Both the position numbers and the translations under genes were made by a program. The notes under the pieces were generated by a model. That model worked only from the letters and a program-made list of their open reading frames with translations. It was not told the DNA's origin and ran no database searches. Shown in pieces: positions 34,999 to 45,115 of a stretch of DNA of 64,000 nt. The stretch covers positions 1 to 64,000 of the forward strand of contig CAYPOM010000007.1 in NCBI GenBank assembly GCA_964412505.1, read 5' to 3'. The DNA comes from CAYLKK01 sp964412505 (GTDB taxonomy: Bacteria; Pseudomonadota; Alphaproteobacteria; UBA3830; CAYLKK01). Each line of letters begins with the position of its first letter. Positions within the stretch are counted from its first letter, which is position 1.

Positions 34999-37900
34999 AT
35001 GCGTATTTCATATTTATTGTCTTCATGTTCTATTTGCCTTTGTTTGCTTGTTTCTGAAGTTTATGGGCATACAGGGTTAAGAAAGAACGGCTTGACAACA
35101 TATCATTCTAGGTTTAGAGATTCTTTGTTAGATGACCAAGATTGTGGATTTAGAGATTCATTGTTTGATGGCTATGACAAGGCGAAATCAGAAAAGTACA
35201 AGAAAACGCTTTCTGGCTCGAAGCGGAGTACTATAGACAGCAATATCAAGCTAAAGGTAATGAAATGTTATGACGGGACCGAGCAACAGATACTTGAAGC
35301 TATGCAATACACAGATCGAGCTCTTGATGTGTGTACATGGAATAATTGGGATATATTTAATTTAATTAAAAATTACCACGATGAGTTTAAACCTGAAGAT
35401 AACGGAAAATTCAGTCTGAAGCAAATCAATACGATTGCATACGCATCTTTTGGATACTACGTGTATTCTAAATTAGATAAATTATGTATTCCAGGAAGGA
35501 ACAATGAAGCTTTAGAAAAAGAAAAGAAGGAGATATTAGAGACATATTATAAGCAAGGGGAAATTGCAAAAGTAATTGAAAGCCAATTTGCGACTGCTCT
35601 TAATGGGATGCCAGGATATATAAAGCCGCTATTTGGTAATATTATGAGCGGAAACAACCTTAATGCTCTTACAAAAGCTGCTCAAGGAGTTGAAAACTTT
35701 GTTCATCTTACGAGGGGTGTACATAGCATTATTGGAGAATTTGATTATCGGAACGAATTAGCAATAAATTCCAAAATGCTCGATATCAAAAATCTTGCTG
35801 ATTTGTTCGGTTTAAATAAAATAGCAAAGACTGGATATACAGATTCGCAAATCATAAATTTGTCTAACGCTAATTTAATGGAACAGCTACAAGCGACGTT
35901 ACAAGATAATGTATATAACGCTATAAACAAGAATATATCTAATCTTGATGAGATTAAAGATAAAGATAAATTTGCAGAGGCTGTGTCTGATGTCATAGCA
36001 ATTCCAGATAGTAAAAATACTGGATGGAACGATAAAAGTCAGCGGGATGAATTGAAAACTAGATTATTCGCTTTATACAAAACAAAAACCGGTAAAGATT
36101 TATTAAAAAATATGCTTGCATTAGGTTGGCTTGCCAGGTTAATGGATGGACAGAAGATAAAACTTGTTAATAACGACGTGGTTAAGCAAATGTCAGGTGA
36201 TATTCCGCAAGTTGCTATGGCTGGGCTATCTAAATCTACGCTTGGGACAGTTAGCGGAGTAGCTCCTCAAAAAGGAGGCATGGTAGAAGATGTCACATTC
36301 TCTGTTGATTTAGACAAGAAGGGAATTAGTGCAATTACAAAAAGCGGTAAATACTTAGACAAAATTACATTTAAGCCGATTGTTTTGAGATACAAAGGTT
36401 CAAATGATGCAAACTTTGAAATGCCTGGATATGAAAAAGTGCCAAATCATATTATAGAGGTTTCTAAGTTGGAGAAAGGCAAACCTGATGCATTGCTACA
36501 TGAGTTGAACCACTATTTTATTTCTATTGTTTTTCACAATATTGAAGAAAATGATCAAATAAATAGTACGGCATTAAAATATGATGAAGCATTTTCTCAG
36601 TATGCGTATTGGTATAATAATAATGAATACGTGAATGATGTGGCTACCAAAATTTACAATATAGTTCAAAAACAAATACCAAATGGATCAAGTAAATTGT
36701 CGTCTGTAGAAGTGACTCCGTTAACAGACGAAGAGAAAAGAGCAGGTTTAGGTGTTCAATCACAAAAAGATGAGAAAAAAGATTTAGGACAGGCGCCAGG
36801 ACAAGGAAAGAAGGTAACATTTGCTACTGCGATTGAAGATGTAAAAGATGATTGGCAGTTAGAGCGATTATTAAAGAAAAATGGACTGTTGTATAGAACA
36901 GATGTGCAGAATATATTGATGACCAAAAAAGCTTTAGATGACAAGAAAAAAGAATTGGAAGAGTTAAATGTTTATTCTGATCAAGTTAGGAAAGATATTA
37001 TTAATAGGCTGTATGCTGAGTATAAAACAGAAAATTATGAAAATCGTGTAGCGGATGAGATTCGCACAAATGTCGAGGATATATATAAAAAACAGAATCC
37101 GGACGATGAAGATTTAGTAAAAATGTGCGTTGTCATAAGGGTGTTCGATAGAAGATGCAATCCATTTTCAAACGCGAACGAAATGTTGACAATTATTGGA
37201 GCGACACCATACTGGTTTGGAGATAAGAAATTTTTGATAGTAAATCCAAATAGCGAACATGATTATTTTAGAGAGAAATTTAAAAACGAAAAACTTAGGT
37301 TTAAACATTGTACAAATGAGTTGCTGTTTTCGTTGCTATATGGAGGTCCATCGAACACTAAAATAGATGAAGGGCCTGCTCAATTTGTGAAGCTTGGCGT
37401 ACCAAATGATATAGCTCAAGCAATAAGTGATTACTTTAAAAACAATATAGAATCAACGCCAGCTGAAACCAACCAAAATACATTCGTTAGCAGAACGGAA
37501 ATCGGTTCGGTTTCGTCATTCCCATCTGACCTTCCATATGCATGGACTAGCGCGTCATATTTTTACGGAGGACATGTTGGGTCAATTATTAGCAAGGCTG
37601 AAAATATAATGGATAAATATGATCCGGACAACCAAGCTGAAGCTGATATTGGTGTATTTTTGATACAAAATTTAGAACAGAATAGTATATATACGCAGAA
37701 ACTCGTAGCGAAGATGATTGATGAACTGCATAAAAATTTAAAGAATGATGTTTCTATTAATGGTGATGATCAAAAAAAATATAATACGTTGAGGTCAGTT
37801 GTAAAGCACGCAAATGACGGAAGCGCTATAAAAAGTGCACAGGAAGAATTAAATAAATTCTTAGAGAAATACGAAACCAAAAAAGATGCTATAAAAGATT

Positions 37901-40900
37901 TAAGAAAATATCTGATATTTGATCGCCTGTATGAATGGCTAGTAGCATACTCATTTGACTTTATAAAAAACGAGACAATTATCGATGTTTTAGGCAAGCA
38001 AAGAGATATCCCATTTTTCGGCTTTGATATGGGAATGGCGTTATGGAATATGAAAGATGGATATGATGGGAATTATATCAGGTGGTTTATTAATAGTGTA
38101 TTTGAGAAAGTCAAGTGGACAGGTGTGTTTGCCGAAAAATATGGCAAGAAAGCGGCAGATTTGTACAAAATAGAGGATAAAGAAAAAATTGAATTCCAAG
38201 ATTTATTTAAGTTATGTAATGTTTTATGTGGCGCCTATAAATTCCCATCGAAAATAAGAAATAATATGGAAGTTTTGGCCGCATTAACATGGGCTTCAAT
38301 ATGTCCAGATCATTTCCACGAAAGAGATGGGCTTGAGTACGTGCTGAAATTGTACAAAGAAGACAGAGATAAAGGTGTATCTCCGGAGAATTGTCGAGGT
38401 TTAAATCCAGATATGTTCGTTGCTGTTTGTTCAGCATTTCCAAGACTGTCATCAAATTTAGAAGTTTCGTTGAATAGCATCTATAATGCATACAATAGCA
38501 ATGAAAACCAGCAAAAATATTTCCAAGACATTTCTGCAGAGCGCAATGATGTAATGAGATATGCAAAAAATAAATCAGCCGCTGCATTAATCCATAAGTG
38601 TTTGTGGGATACCTGCTCAATAAGTGTTGTCGATTCTAATTACTATGCTGGCCTACTCTTAGCTGATGCTTATGTCAGTAATATATATTCAAATGCATTA
38701 AATCAAACAGAAAAGGATATATTGAAGTCTTATATTAACAATGACAAAGATGGCGATGTTTTTGAGAAGGAAGTATGGGATGATATTTTATTGTATTTGT
38801 ATATTTTTTCTAAAGATAAAAAAGAGGAATATTTCGGAAAGGTTAAAAGAGATTGGTGTAATAGTAAAGAGTTATATGATTATCTCAGCAAATTTAATGA
38901 GAAAAACGTAGTTAAGCTAATTGCTGATATTTTAGCAAAGAATGAAAGAATTAATATCAATGGGTATTTTATTGTTAACTTTTTCTATAATATGTTAAAT
39001 CAAACTTTGTATCATAAGGACAAAAGTGGAACTAATACTCTTTGGGATAGTGTACTTAACCATCTGGAAGCAGCAAAGTTATCAGATGTTATAAAATTAT
39101 GCCGTAACAGTGCCATATATAGCCACAGCCATTTGATGTTTGGTTTGTATTGTTTTTATAAAGGTACAAAAGCAGATAATCTGTTTGTCAAATGGTTCAA
39201 AGGAGAAAATGTAACAATAGATGGAATAGAATACACCGAAAATGATGTGTATTTGCGTTCTGAAAGTTATCTTAATAATTCAGTCAAAAGCTCTATTCCT
39301 GCCGATCTTCCATACACATGTATGTTGCTTAATGATTACGATTATGCAAGTGACTCTAACTTTAAAACGCATTTGGCTAGAGTCGGGAAATTACTAGGTA
39401 ACGTGAAGGATTGGACCGATATTCAAGATTTCTCGGAAAAAGTTCAAAGTGGTTCTTTTACTGATCTTTTGAGAAAATATTGCATTTGGAACGCTGCTAA
39501 CTCTACCAAGAATTTTAACGATATACAAACCGCTATGGATTCGCTGATTAACACAATAGATAATAAAGGTATCTGGCTGTTGCTAAATGTATTCGGAACA
39601 CAATTTGAACTTCTCAGTACTTGCGTTTACAATTCAAATGATAAATTGCGCAATGTATTGTTATACAATCTGTGTAATGCTGCTATTAACAATCAACTAC
39701 TCAATGTCTTGAATAACAAGCTACCAATCATAAAATCTGCTCCTCAAAAGTGCAGGACCTTAAATCACCCATTAAAAGAATTAATTTTAAAAGATTTATC
39801 ATTTGAGTCTGTTGTAAATTTGTTCTGCGCTGGGATACGGTGGGATTATCATAATTATGAGTATTTCTATTACCACGACAGTGTTAGCAAAGATCACAAT
39901 TATCAATCAGATGGTCGTAATGATGACAAGGGCGCATTTAGAGAAAGTTTGCTTAAATTGGTAGGATATGTGGAAAACGGAACCGAAGATGATAAAAAAA
40001 CTAAAAGACTAGCTGCAAGTAAGTTGTTCTGGTCCCCTCATTTTGAATATCAGGCATCTACCATTACAGCTGTAATGACTTTGTGGGGAGCAAATTGTGA
40101 AGTAAAAACACAAGATGTCAAAGAAGTACTAAATAGAACAAAGAAACCAGAAGATTTAATAAAAGAAAGTAACGGTAATTTGTTTGCAAAAACCAGTGGA
40201 GGAAAATTGTCATTCCCACTATTTATCGACATGTTAGAACATAATAGTATTAATTTGCAAACAGATGGTGTTTCTAATGAAACGATTCAAACGATAGAAG
40301 AGTTTAAGCAATACAAAGACGATACGATTAAGGTGTCAACAGCGATAAAAGACCTTCCTGCTGAGCAAAAAGATAACCTTGAGGGGGCTGTAATAAAAAT
40401 AACGAATAAAGTTATAGATGAGAAGATAACTGAATTTATGCAGCTAAATAGACCAATAGCTGACGACTTGACTCAAAGTTTAAATGGACAAGGACAAACT
40501 AAGTACTATACAATGAATGCCGCTCTTCGTAATTTTATTTGCAATGATCAAACTGCGATTTTAAGTCTTTTGGAATTGGGGACTAAAGAGAAAGTGAAGT
40601 TTGAGATGTTATTAAATAAGTATGTACAATTGTACTTAAATTCTCTAGGTAACGACGCGGTTATATCAGAAATCAGAAACAATTATAATTCAGGTGAGTT
40701 GTCAGAAAACCTTAAGAAGGACGTGCAAATTTTGCAGCAGAAAAGGATTGTTACGAATTATGTTGCAGCGAAAACGGCTATATTTGGACAAGACGATGTT
40801 GAAATACTTCAAGATGAAGATGCATTTTTAAATAAGTTGAGAGATAAGATAAACTCGAAAGAAATTTCAATGGAAGACGAGCATTTAGAAACAGAAATTT

Positions 40901-43248
40901 ACTGGGATGTTTCCGGCAATCGTATATCTATGGAGGCATTTAACAATTTGGGCGCTCGTAATATATTGTTATCAATAAGGGATATATTGTTAATTGTTCA
41001 CCATAATGAAACCCCTGTTAGTATAGATGATTTACATCGTTTGCTTGAGTTATCTAAACGTAACAGTGGAGCGTTAGATGATAGCATAATATGGATTAAA
41101 CATAGAGCTGAATTAATGCGTGAATCTGCTAAATATGATGAAAAAATATTATTAAATGAAATAATTAATTACTTTACGAGAGAGAAATTTATAGATTATT
41201 CAAAACATAAACAAATCAATGTGAATGATCAAGAAGAGTTGCAAAAACTTAGAGAAGAATTAGATATGGATTTCAATCAAGAAGACGCTGATTTTATAAC
41301 AGCGGCAATAAAAATGGACAAACCATTGAAGAATATCGCAGATAAAAAAGATGTCGCTGAAGAAAGAAGCGTAAACTATCAACGCGCTACGGCATTAGTA
41401 GAAGATATACCATCTCTTAGAATAGCTATTTCTGAAGCTCAAGGTAATACACCAGAAATTCTTAAAGATTGGGGGAATATTCTTGAGTTTAAAGAGACCA
41501 TAGACAATGTAAAAACTGAGTATAAAGAAGCTAAGGCATTAGTAAAGAATCCGTCTACCCTTAGATCAGCTATTTCTAATACAAAAGGAGAAACACCAGA
41601 ATCTCTTAAAAACTGGGAAAATATTCCTGAATTTAAAGAAAATATAGAAAATATAAAAACTGAATACACAAAAGCTAAATTATTCGTAGAAGATTCTGTC
41701 GGTTTAAGATCAGCTATTTCTAAGACAAAAGGAGAAACACCAGAAATTCTTAAAGATTGGGAAAATATTCCTGAGTTTAAAAATAAAATAGACAATGTAA
41801 AAGCTGAGTATAAAGAAGCTAAGGAATTAGTAGGAGATATACCATCTCTTAGATCAGCTATTTCTAATACAAAAGGAGAAACACCAGAATCTCTTAAAAA
41901 CTGGGAAAATATATCTGAATTTAAAGATATTCTAGAAAATACAAAAGCTGATTATAAAGGAGCTAAGGCTGATTTTTATAGTATGCTTGATGAGAGAAGT
42001 TTGTTTGAGTTTATCAAATATATTAAAGCTAGAAATGGATGTGTTATAACTGAACAACTTGCTCAAGCAACATGGACTAGTTCACATGACTTACTGGAGA
42101 AGTTTATTTCAGTCTATGAGAAACTAGCAAATGTTAGAGATAAAAGTGAATTTGAAAAAACTGTATCAGAATTATTAAAACCTGATGATGCAATGTTATT
42201 TGATCTTGAAACGGCAACCGTGGTTCTTGCTGTTGCTAAAGATAATCCGAATATAGATCTTTTGAAGAAAATACTTGCAGATAAACAGTATGATTATTCT
42301 TTTGCATATTGGGAAAATATTGCTAAACTTTGTTCTAAATTCGGTGATTTTGCAGATTGTTTGCAAGAAATAATTCTTATAGATAACATTGGGTTAGATT
42401 ATAAGGAATATGGGTTTAATGAACAAAGTATACACCTTAATGAGGACTGGACTAATATACAAAGTCAGATTTTAAAAAATCTTATCGCTCAATCGGCAAG
42501 GTATATTGTTGATGGAGCTATATATGATCCAGATGATTCTCTCAAAGGAAAATTTAGATTGACACCAAATCAAAAAAGAGTAATAAAATTTGAGCAAATC
42601 AGAAACTTGCCTATAGGGCATCTTGCTTTTTCAAAGTGGGATTCAGACATTTACAAGAATACCTTCTATTTCTGTCTTAAAAATATACAAACAGGTAGAG
42701 CATATATCAAAACAAATATAGAAACAGAAATTTTGTTACAATTGATATTGAATGATAAACAAAGCTTTATTCCACTATCTGAACAAATTAGAATAATTAA
42801 CGATGTATCAGAAGAAACAGAAGGCGATAAGTCATTTAAGGCTAATCTAGCAGATCTTTTTGTTATGACAAATATAAAAAGCATTTTATCACGACTAAAG
42901 TCTGGCATGTCTTTAGATGCATTCTCTGAAACTATACGATCGATCATTGATAATGCAAAGTCAGATGGAAAGATACTATCTAAAGCTGTAAAAGATTCGC
43001 TTTTGAAATATGAATATTCTGGCAAAGTCAAGGATCTTTCTATAGAGAAAATATTTATTATAGAGCTAGCAAAAAAAATAGTGAGCAGTGTGGATTATGA
43101 TGATCTATATGATTATCTAGACAAATTGCAAGACGATCATGTTTTAGATGGCGTATTTTCTGATCAAGTTTTGGAAGATTGTCTAAAGTACGTACACAAA
43201 TATTGCGACGAGTATAACGTTATAGATAGATTTCTTAATCAGTATTAA
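34999..43248 (+). CDS. Giant secreted protein with HExxH metalloprotease motif
   Basis: No family is recognised for the 2749-residue whole. The start ATG at 34999 gives a clear signal peptide (MRISYLLSSCSICLCLLVSE, cleavage near VYG); a GTG 12 bases earlier is less likely. A zinc-protease motif HELNH lies at 501-505 (36499-36513), followed 25 residues later by E530 in YDEAFSQYAYW, the gluzincin layout of peptidase-MA-like families. Around 770-800 a second, similar block lacks the His pair (TNELLF ... IDEGPAQFVKLG). The middle 1,300 residues are helical, with many Lys, Asp and Asn and few Cys. Residues 2127-2318 are four 48-residue repeats. It is transcribed alone from a strong promoter and ends at a terminator. 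A secreted effector or surface protease is the likeliest role, by inference only. Confidence 0.75.
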   Translation: MRISYLLSSCSICLCLLVSEVYGHTGLRKNGLTTYHSRFRDSLLDDQDCGFRDSLFDGYDKAKSEKYKKTLSGSKRSTIDSNIKLKVMKCYDGTEQQILEAMQYTDRALDVCTWNNWDIFNLIKNYHDEFKPEDNGKFSLKQINTIAYASFGYYVYSKLDKLCIPGRNNEALEKEKKEILETYYKQGEIAKVIESQFATALNGMPGYIKPLFGNIMSGNNLNALTKAAQGVENFVHLTRGVHSIIGEFDYRNELAINSKMLDIKNLADLFGLNKIAKTGYTDSQIINLSNANLMEQLQATLQDNVYNAINKNISNLDEIKDKDKFAEAVSDVIAIPDSKNTGWNDKSQRDELKTRLFALYKTKTGKDLLKNMLALGWLARLMDGQKIKLVNNDVVKQMSGDIPQVAMAGLSKSTLGTVSGVAPQKGGMVEDVTFSVDLDKKGISAITKSGKYLDKITFKPIVLRYKGSNDANFEMPGYEKVPNHIIEVSKLEKGKPDALLHELNHYFISIVFHNIEENDQINSTALKYDEAFSQYAYWYNNNEYVNDVATKIYNIVQKQIPNGSSKLSSVEVTPLTDEEKRAGLGVQSQKDEKKDLGQAPGQGKKVTFATAIEDVKDDWQLERLLKKNGLLYRTDVQNILMTKKALDDKKKELEELNVYSDQVRKDIINRLYAEYKTENYENRVADEIRTNVEDIYKKQNPDDEDLVKMCVVIRVFDRRCNPFSNANEMLTIIGATPYWFGDKKFLIVNPNSEHDYFREKFKNEKLRFKHCTNELLFSLLYGGPSNTKIDEGPAQFVKLGVPNDIAQAISDYFKNNIESTPAETNQNTFVSRTEIGSVSSFPSDLPYAWTSASYFYGGHVGSIISKAENIMDKYDPDNQAEADIGVFLIQNLEQNSIYTQKLVAKMIDELHKNLKNDVSINGDDQKKYNTLRSVVKHANDGSAIKSAQEELNKFLEKYETKKDAIKDLRKYLIFDRLYEWLVAYSFDFIKNETIIDVLGKQRDIPFFGFDMGMALWNMKDGYDGNYIRWFINSVFEKVKWTGVFAEKYGKKAADLYKIEDKEKIEFQDLFKLCNVLCGAYKFPSKIRNNMEVLAALTWASICPDHFHERDGLEYVLKLYKEDRDKGVSPENCRGLNPDMFVAVCSAFPRLSSNLEVSLNSIYNAYNSNENQQKYFQDISAERNDVMRYAKNKSAAALIHKCLWDTCSISVVDSNYYAGLLLADAYVSNIYSNALNQTEKDILKSYINNDKDGDVFEKEVWDDILLYLYIFSKDKKEEYFGKVKRDWCNSKELYDYLSKFNEKNVVKLIADILAKNERININGYFIVNFFYNMLNQTLYHKDKSGTNTLWDSVLNHLEAAKLSDVIKLCRNSAIYSHSHLMFGLYCFYKGTKADNLFVKWFKGENVTIDGIEYTENDVYLRSESYLNNSVKSSIPADLPYTCMLLNDYDYASDSNFKTHLARVGKLLGNVKDWTDIQDFSEKVQSGSFTDLLRKYCIWNAANSTKNFNDIQTAMDSLINTIDNKGIWLLLNVFGTQFELLSTCVYNSNDKLRNVLLYNLCNAAINNQLLNVLNNKLPIIKSAPQKCRTLNHPLKELILKDLSFESVVNLFCAGIRWDYHNYEYFYYHDSVSKDHNYQSDGRNDDKGAFRESLLKLVGYVENGTEDDKKTKRLAASKLFWSPHFEYQASTITAVMTLWGANCEVKTQDVKEVLNRTKKPEDLIKESNGNLFAKTSGGKLSFPLFIDMLEHNSINLQTDGVSNETIQTIEEFKQYKDDTIKVSTAIKDLPAEQKDNLEGAVIKITNKVIDEKITEFMQLNRPIADDLTQSLNGQGQTKYYTMNAALRNFICNDQTAILSLLELGTKEKVKFEMLLNKYVQLYLNSLGNDAVISEIRNNYNSGELSENLKKDVQILQQKRIVTNYVAAKTAIFGQDDVEILQDEDAFLNKLRDKINSKEISMEDEHLETEIYWDVSGNRISMEAFNNLGARNILLSIRDILLIVHHNETPVSIDDLHRLLELSKRNSGALDDSIIWIKHRAELMRESAKYDEKILLNEIINYFTREKFIDYSKHKQINVNDQEELQKLREELDMDFNQEDADFITAAIKMDKPLKNIADKKDVAEERSVNYQRATALVEDIPSLRIAISEAQGNTPEILKDWGNILEFKETIDNVKTEYKEAKALVKNPSTLRSAISNTKGETPESLKNWENIPEFKENIENIKTEYTKAKLFVEDSVGLRSAISKTKGETPEILKDWENIPEFKNKIDNVKAEYKEAKELVGDIPSLRSAISNTKGETPESLKNWENISEFKDILENTKADYKGAKADFYSMLDERSLFEFIKYIKARNGCVITEQLAQATWTSSHDLLEKFISVYEKLANVRDKSEFEKTVSELLKPDDAMLFDLETATVVLAVAKDNPNIDLLKKILADKQYDYSFAYWENIAKLCSKFGDFADCLQEIILIDNIGLDYKEYGFNEQSIHLNEDWTNIQSQILKNLIAQSARYIVDGAIYDPDDSLKGKFRLTPNQKRVIKFEQIRNLPIGHLAFSKWDSDIYKNTFYFCLKNIQTGRAYIKTNIETEILLQLILNDKQSFIPLSEQIRIINDVSEETEGDKSFKANLADLFVMTNIKSILSRLKSGMSLDAFSETIRSIIDNAKSDGKILSKAVKDSLLKYEYSGKVKDLSIEKIFIIELAKKIVSSVDYDDLYDYLDKLQDDHVLDGVFSDQVLEDCLKYVHKYCDEYNVIDRFLNQY
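41377..41952 (+). repeat. Four tandem 48-residue (144-base) repeats in the HExxH giant
   Basis: Copies start at 41377, 41521, 41665 and 41809 with no gaps; a fifth begins at 41953 but soon diverges. The consensus is YKEAKALV..xxxLRSAISNT then KGETPExLKxWENIPEF and a helical linker. Copies 1 and 3 share PEILKDW, copies 2 and 4 share PESLKNW, so a 288-base dimer was duplicated. DNA identity is high, so the expansion is recent. Confidence 0.95.
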
Positions 43249-43269
43249 GTTACAGTTATCTAATTTAAG

Positions 43270-43307
43270 CAGTGCATAAATATAATACAAAAATGTGCAC
43301 TGTTTTT
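43270..43307 (+). terminator. Rho-independent terminator after the HExxH giant
   Basis: A 7-bp stem CAGTGCA/TGCACTG (43270-43276 and 43296-43302) with a 19-base loop, followed by TTTTT. It lies 22 bases after the TAA stop. Confidence 0.7.
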
Positions 43308-43523
43308 GTATATTACTTATGTACTGTCTAAGTTCATATGGATTTATGCATTTCATTAGCAGCGTGAATTATACATCAAATATATAATCCACATCGTAGC
43401 GTCTATCAAAAACACATATCTATATGGCTACACGATACATCTATAATCTAAAATAGTATCAGTCCGTATCACATTTACTCAAACTATAATAAGTGATATG
43501 AACTAAATATAGTTCGAAAAAGC
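43308..43523. other. Intergenic region after the HExxH giant, nothing clear
   Basis: An AT-rich stretch between the terminator and the promoter of the zinc-ribbon gene. No frame, tRNA, repeat or hairpin stands out on either strand. Confidence 0.5.
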
Positions 43524-43552
43524 TTGATAATAGTAAAAATTAGCTTTAAAAT
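43524..43552 (+). promoter_or_regulatory. Predicted promoter of the zinc-ribbon gene
   Basis: TTGATA (43524-43529) and TAAAAT (43547-43552) are 17 bases apart, about 30 bases before the ATG at 43582. Confidence 0.45.
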
Positions 43553-43581
43553 TAAAGTGGTTGTCGCATTGGAGAAACGTT

Positions 43582-44175
43582 ATGATAATAACATGTCCTA
43601 CATGCCTTAGGAAGTACGAAGTAGATCAGAAGTCGATTGGTGACGGTCGTATGGTAAGGTGTATAATTTGCGGTACGACATGGCAGCAAGAATTAGGACA
43701 CATAGTGCGCAAGGAGCGTAGAACGTTCAAACTTCCTTACCATTGGTTGTTCTCTATAATGTTTTTTATCGCGACGTATTTTTTCGCATGTGAATACACT
43801 CCAGTTTGCAGTAATATTGGGAAGTATCAAAGATTAATATTGTCTATGATAAACCCTGGCATTAAGAATATTGAAATCAAAAATATAGCACATAAATTTG
43901 TGTTGAAAGATGACGGAGTATATGTTTCTTTATCTGGTGATATTGTAATCGATAAGTATCATAAAAAAAATAACCCAAAATTAATGTTTAATCTAAAACC
44001 TTATTTTCCTCAAAAGTATGACATAAGTCACAATGATCGCGATGTGCTTTTTAACGAAACTTGGGAAGAAAAAGTTAATTTCAATGATGTTGATGAAAGT
44101 ATAATAAATTTTCAAACTGTATTTAAAAAAATCCCTAAGCATGACATTATCTGTACAATAGATATTAACATATAA
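43582..44175 (+). CDS. MJ0042-type zinc-ribbon membrane protein
   Basis: The 197-residue protein begins with a zinc ribbon, Cys at 5, 8, 27 and 30, in the MJ0042 pattern (TCPTCLRKYEV ... GRMVRCIICGTTW). One membrane helix follows at about 52-70 and then a domain of about 120 residues with alternating strands, like the DUF3426 C-terminal region of alphaproteobacterial relatives. The function of the family is not settled. The start is ATG 43582, preceded by GGAGA; the frame runs back to a TTG at 43561 but the ribosome site decides for the ATG. Confidence 0.8.
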   Translation: MIITCPTCLRKYEVDQKSIGDGRMVRCIICGTTWQQELGHIVRKERRTFKLPYHWLFSIMFFIATYFFACEYTPVCSNIGKYQRLILSMINPGIKNIEIKNIAHKFVLKDDGVYVSLSGDIVIDKYHKKNNPKLMFNLKPYFPQKYDISHNDRDVLFNETWEEKVNFNDVDESIINFQTVFKKIPKHDIICTIDINI

Positions 44176-44224
44176 TCAATATGCATTGTAGATAATATAA
44201 TCTGCAATTGATTTAGAGCTTGCA

Positions 44225-44971
44225 ATGTCTGTATTAACGAAAGAAGTTAAAAATAATGTCTTATATATAAGAATTAATAGGCCTGAAAAGTTAAATGCAT
44301 TAAATACTGCTGTTATTGAAGAAATTGCTGATACAGTCAGCAATATTGAGACTTTTATAAAAGTAGTAGTTTTTTGTGGATGCGAAAATGCATTTTCAGT
44401 CGGGGTTGATATTTCTGAATTTTCTGATTTAAATCAGGAAAAAATATACAATCTTATTGACGATAAATGGCAGAGTGTATCGAAAATAAGAGTCCCAGTT
44501 ATATGTGCTGTTTCAGGATACGTTCTTGGCGGAGGATTTGAGTTAGCTCTAATGTCTGACATAATTATTGCTGGTGATACAGCAAAATTTGGATTCCCAG
44601 AAATAAACTTGGGAATAATGCCTGGAAATGGGGGTACACAAAGACTAGTACAAACCGTAGGGAAGCATAACGCTATGCAAATGTTATTCACAGGTGAAAT
44701 GATTGATGCCCACAAAGCTATAGCAATGGGAATTGTTAATACTGTAGTTCCCCAATGCCAGTTACTGGAATACACAAAAAACATAGCTGAAAAAATCGCA
44801 GAAAGAAACTATGACAGCCTTATAAAAATCAAAAAAGCTGTTTCTATTTTTGATAATTCAACTATCGAGAATGGATTAATTGTAGAAAAAGAAGAATTCA
44901 GAAGCTTGTTTTTTTCTAATTTTGCCAAGGACAAGATAAAACAATTTTTAGAGAAACAAACGTCACATTAA
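44225..44971 (+). CDS. Enoyl-CoA hydratase/isomerase family protein
   Basis: The 248-residue crotonase-fold enzyme has the oxyanion-hole block GYVLGGGFELALMSD and both catalytic Glu residues of hydratases, E106 and E126 (FGFPEINLGIMPG). It should hydrate trans-2-enoyl-CoA thioesters, as in beta-oxidation or short-chain acyl breakdown. No thiolase, acyl-CoA dehydrogenase or hydroxyacyl-CoA dehydrogenase is in the window, so the pathway is unclear. A TATAAT box is at 44196-44201, 23 bases before the ATG. Other crotonase activities are possible. Confidence 0.88.
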   Translation: MSVLTKEVKNNVLYIRINRPEKLNALNTAVIEEIADTVSNIETFIKVVVFCGCENAFSVGVDISEFSDLNQEKIYNLIDDKWQSVSKIRVPVICAVSGYVLGGGFELALMSDIIIAGDTAKFGFPEINLGIMPGNGGTQRLVQTVGKHNAMQMLFTGEMIDAHKAIAMGIVNTVVPQCQLLEYTKNIAEKIAERNYDSLIKIKKAVSIFDNSTIENGLIVEKEEFRSLFFSNFAKDKIKQFLEKQTSH

Positions 44972-45054
44972 TAGCTTTAAGTATAAATAATAAATATTTT
45001 ATAACATAATTTAGAATAAACGCTTTTTAATTTAATTCCATTCTGCATGTGAAA

Positions 45055-45084
45055 TGCGCTATTCATAATTTGCTTGAATGCGCA
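45055..45084. terminator. Hairpin between convergent genes
   Basis: TGCGC-T-ATTCA can pair with TGAATGCGCA with one bulged T and a 9-base loop. It lies between the enoyl-CoA hydratase and the YiiX-like gene, which converge. There is no T-run on either strand, so it is only a possible bidirectional stop. Confidence 0.35.
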
Positions 45085-45115
45085 TCTCAATCGTTAGCCT
45101 ACATTGAAATAACGT

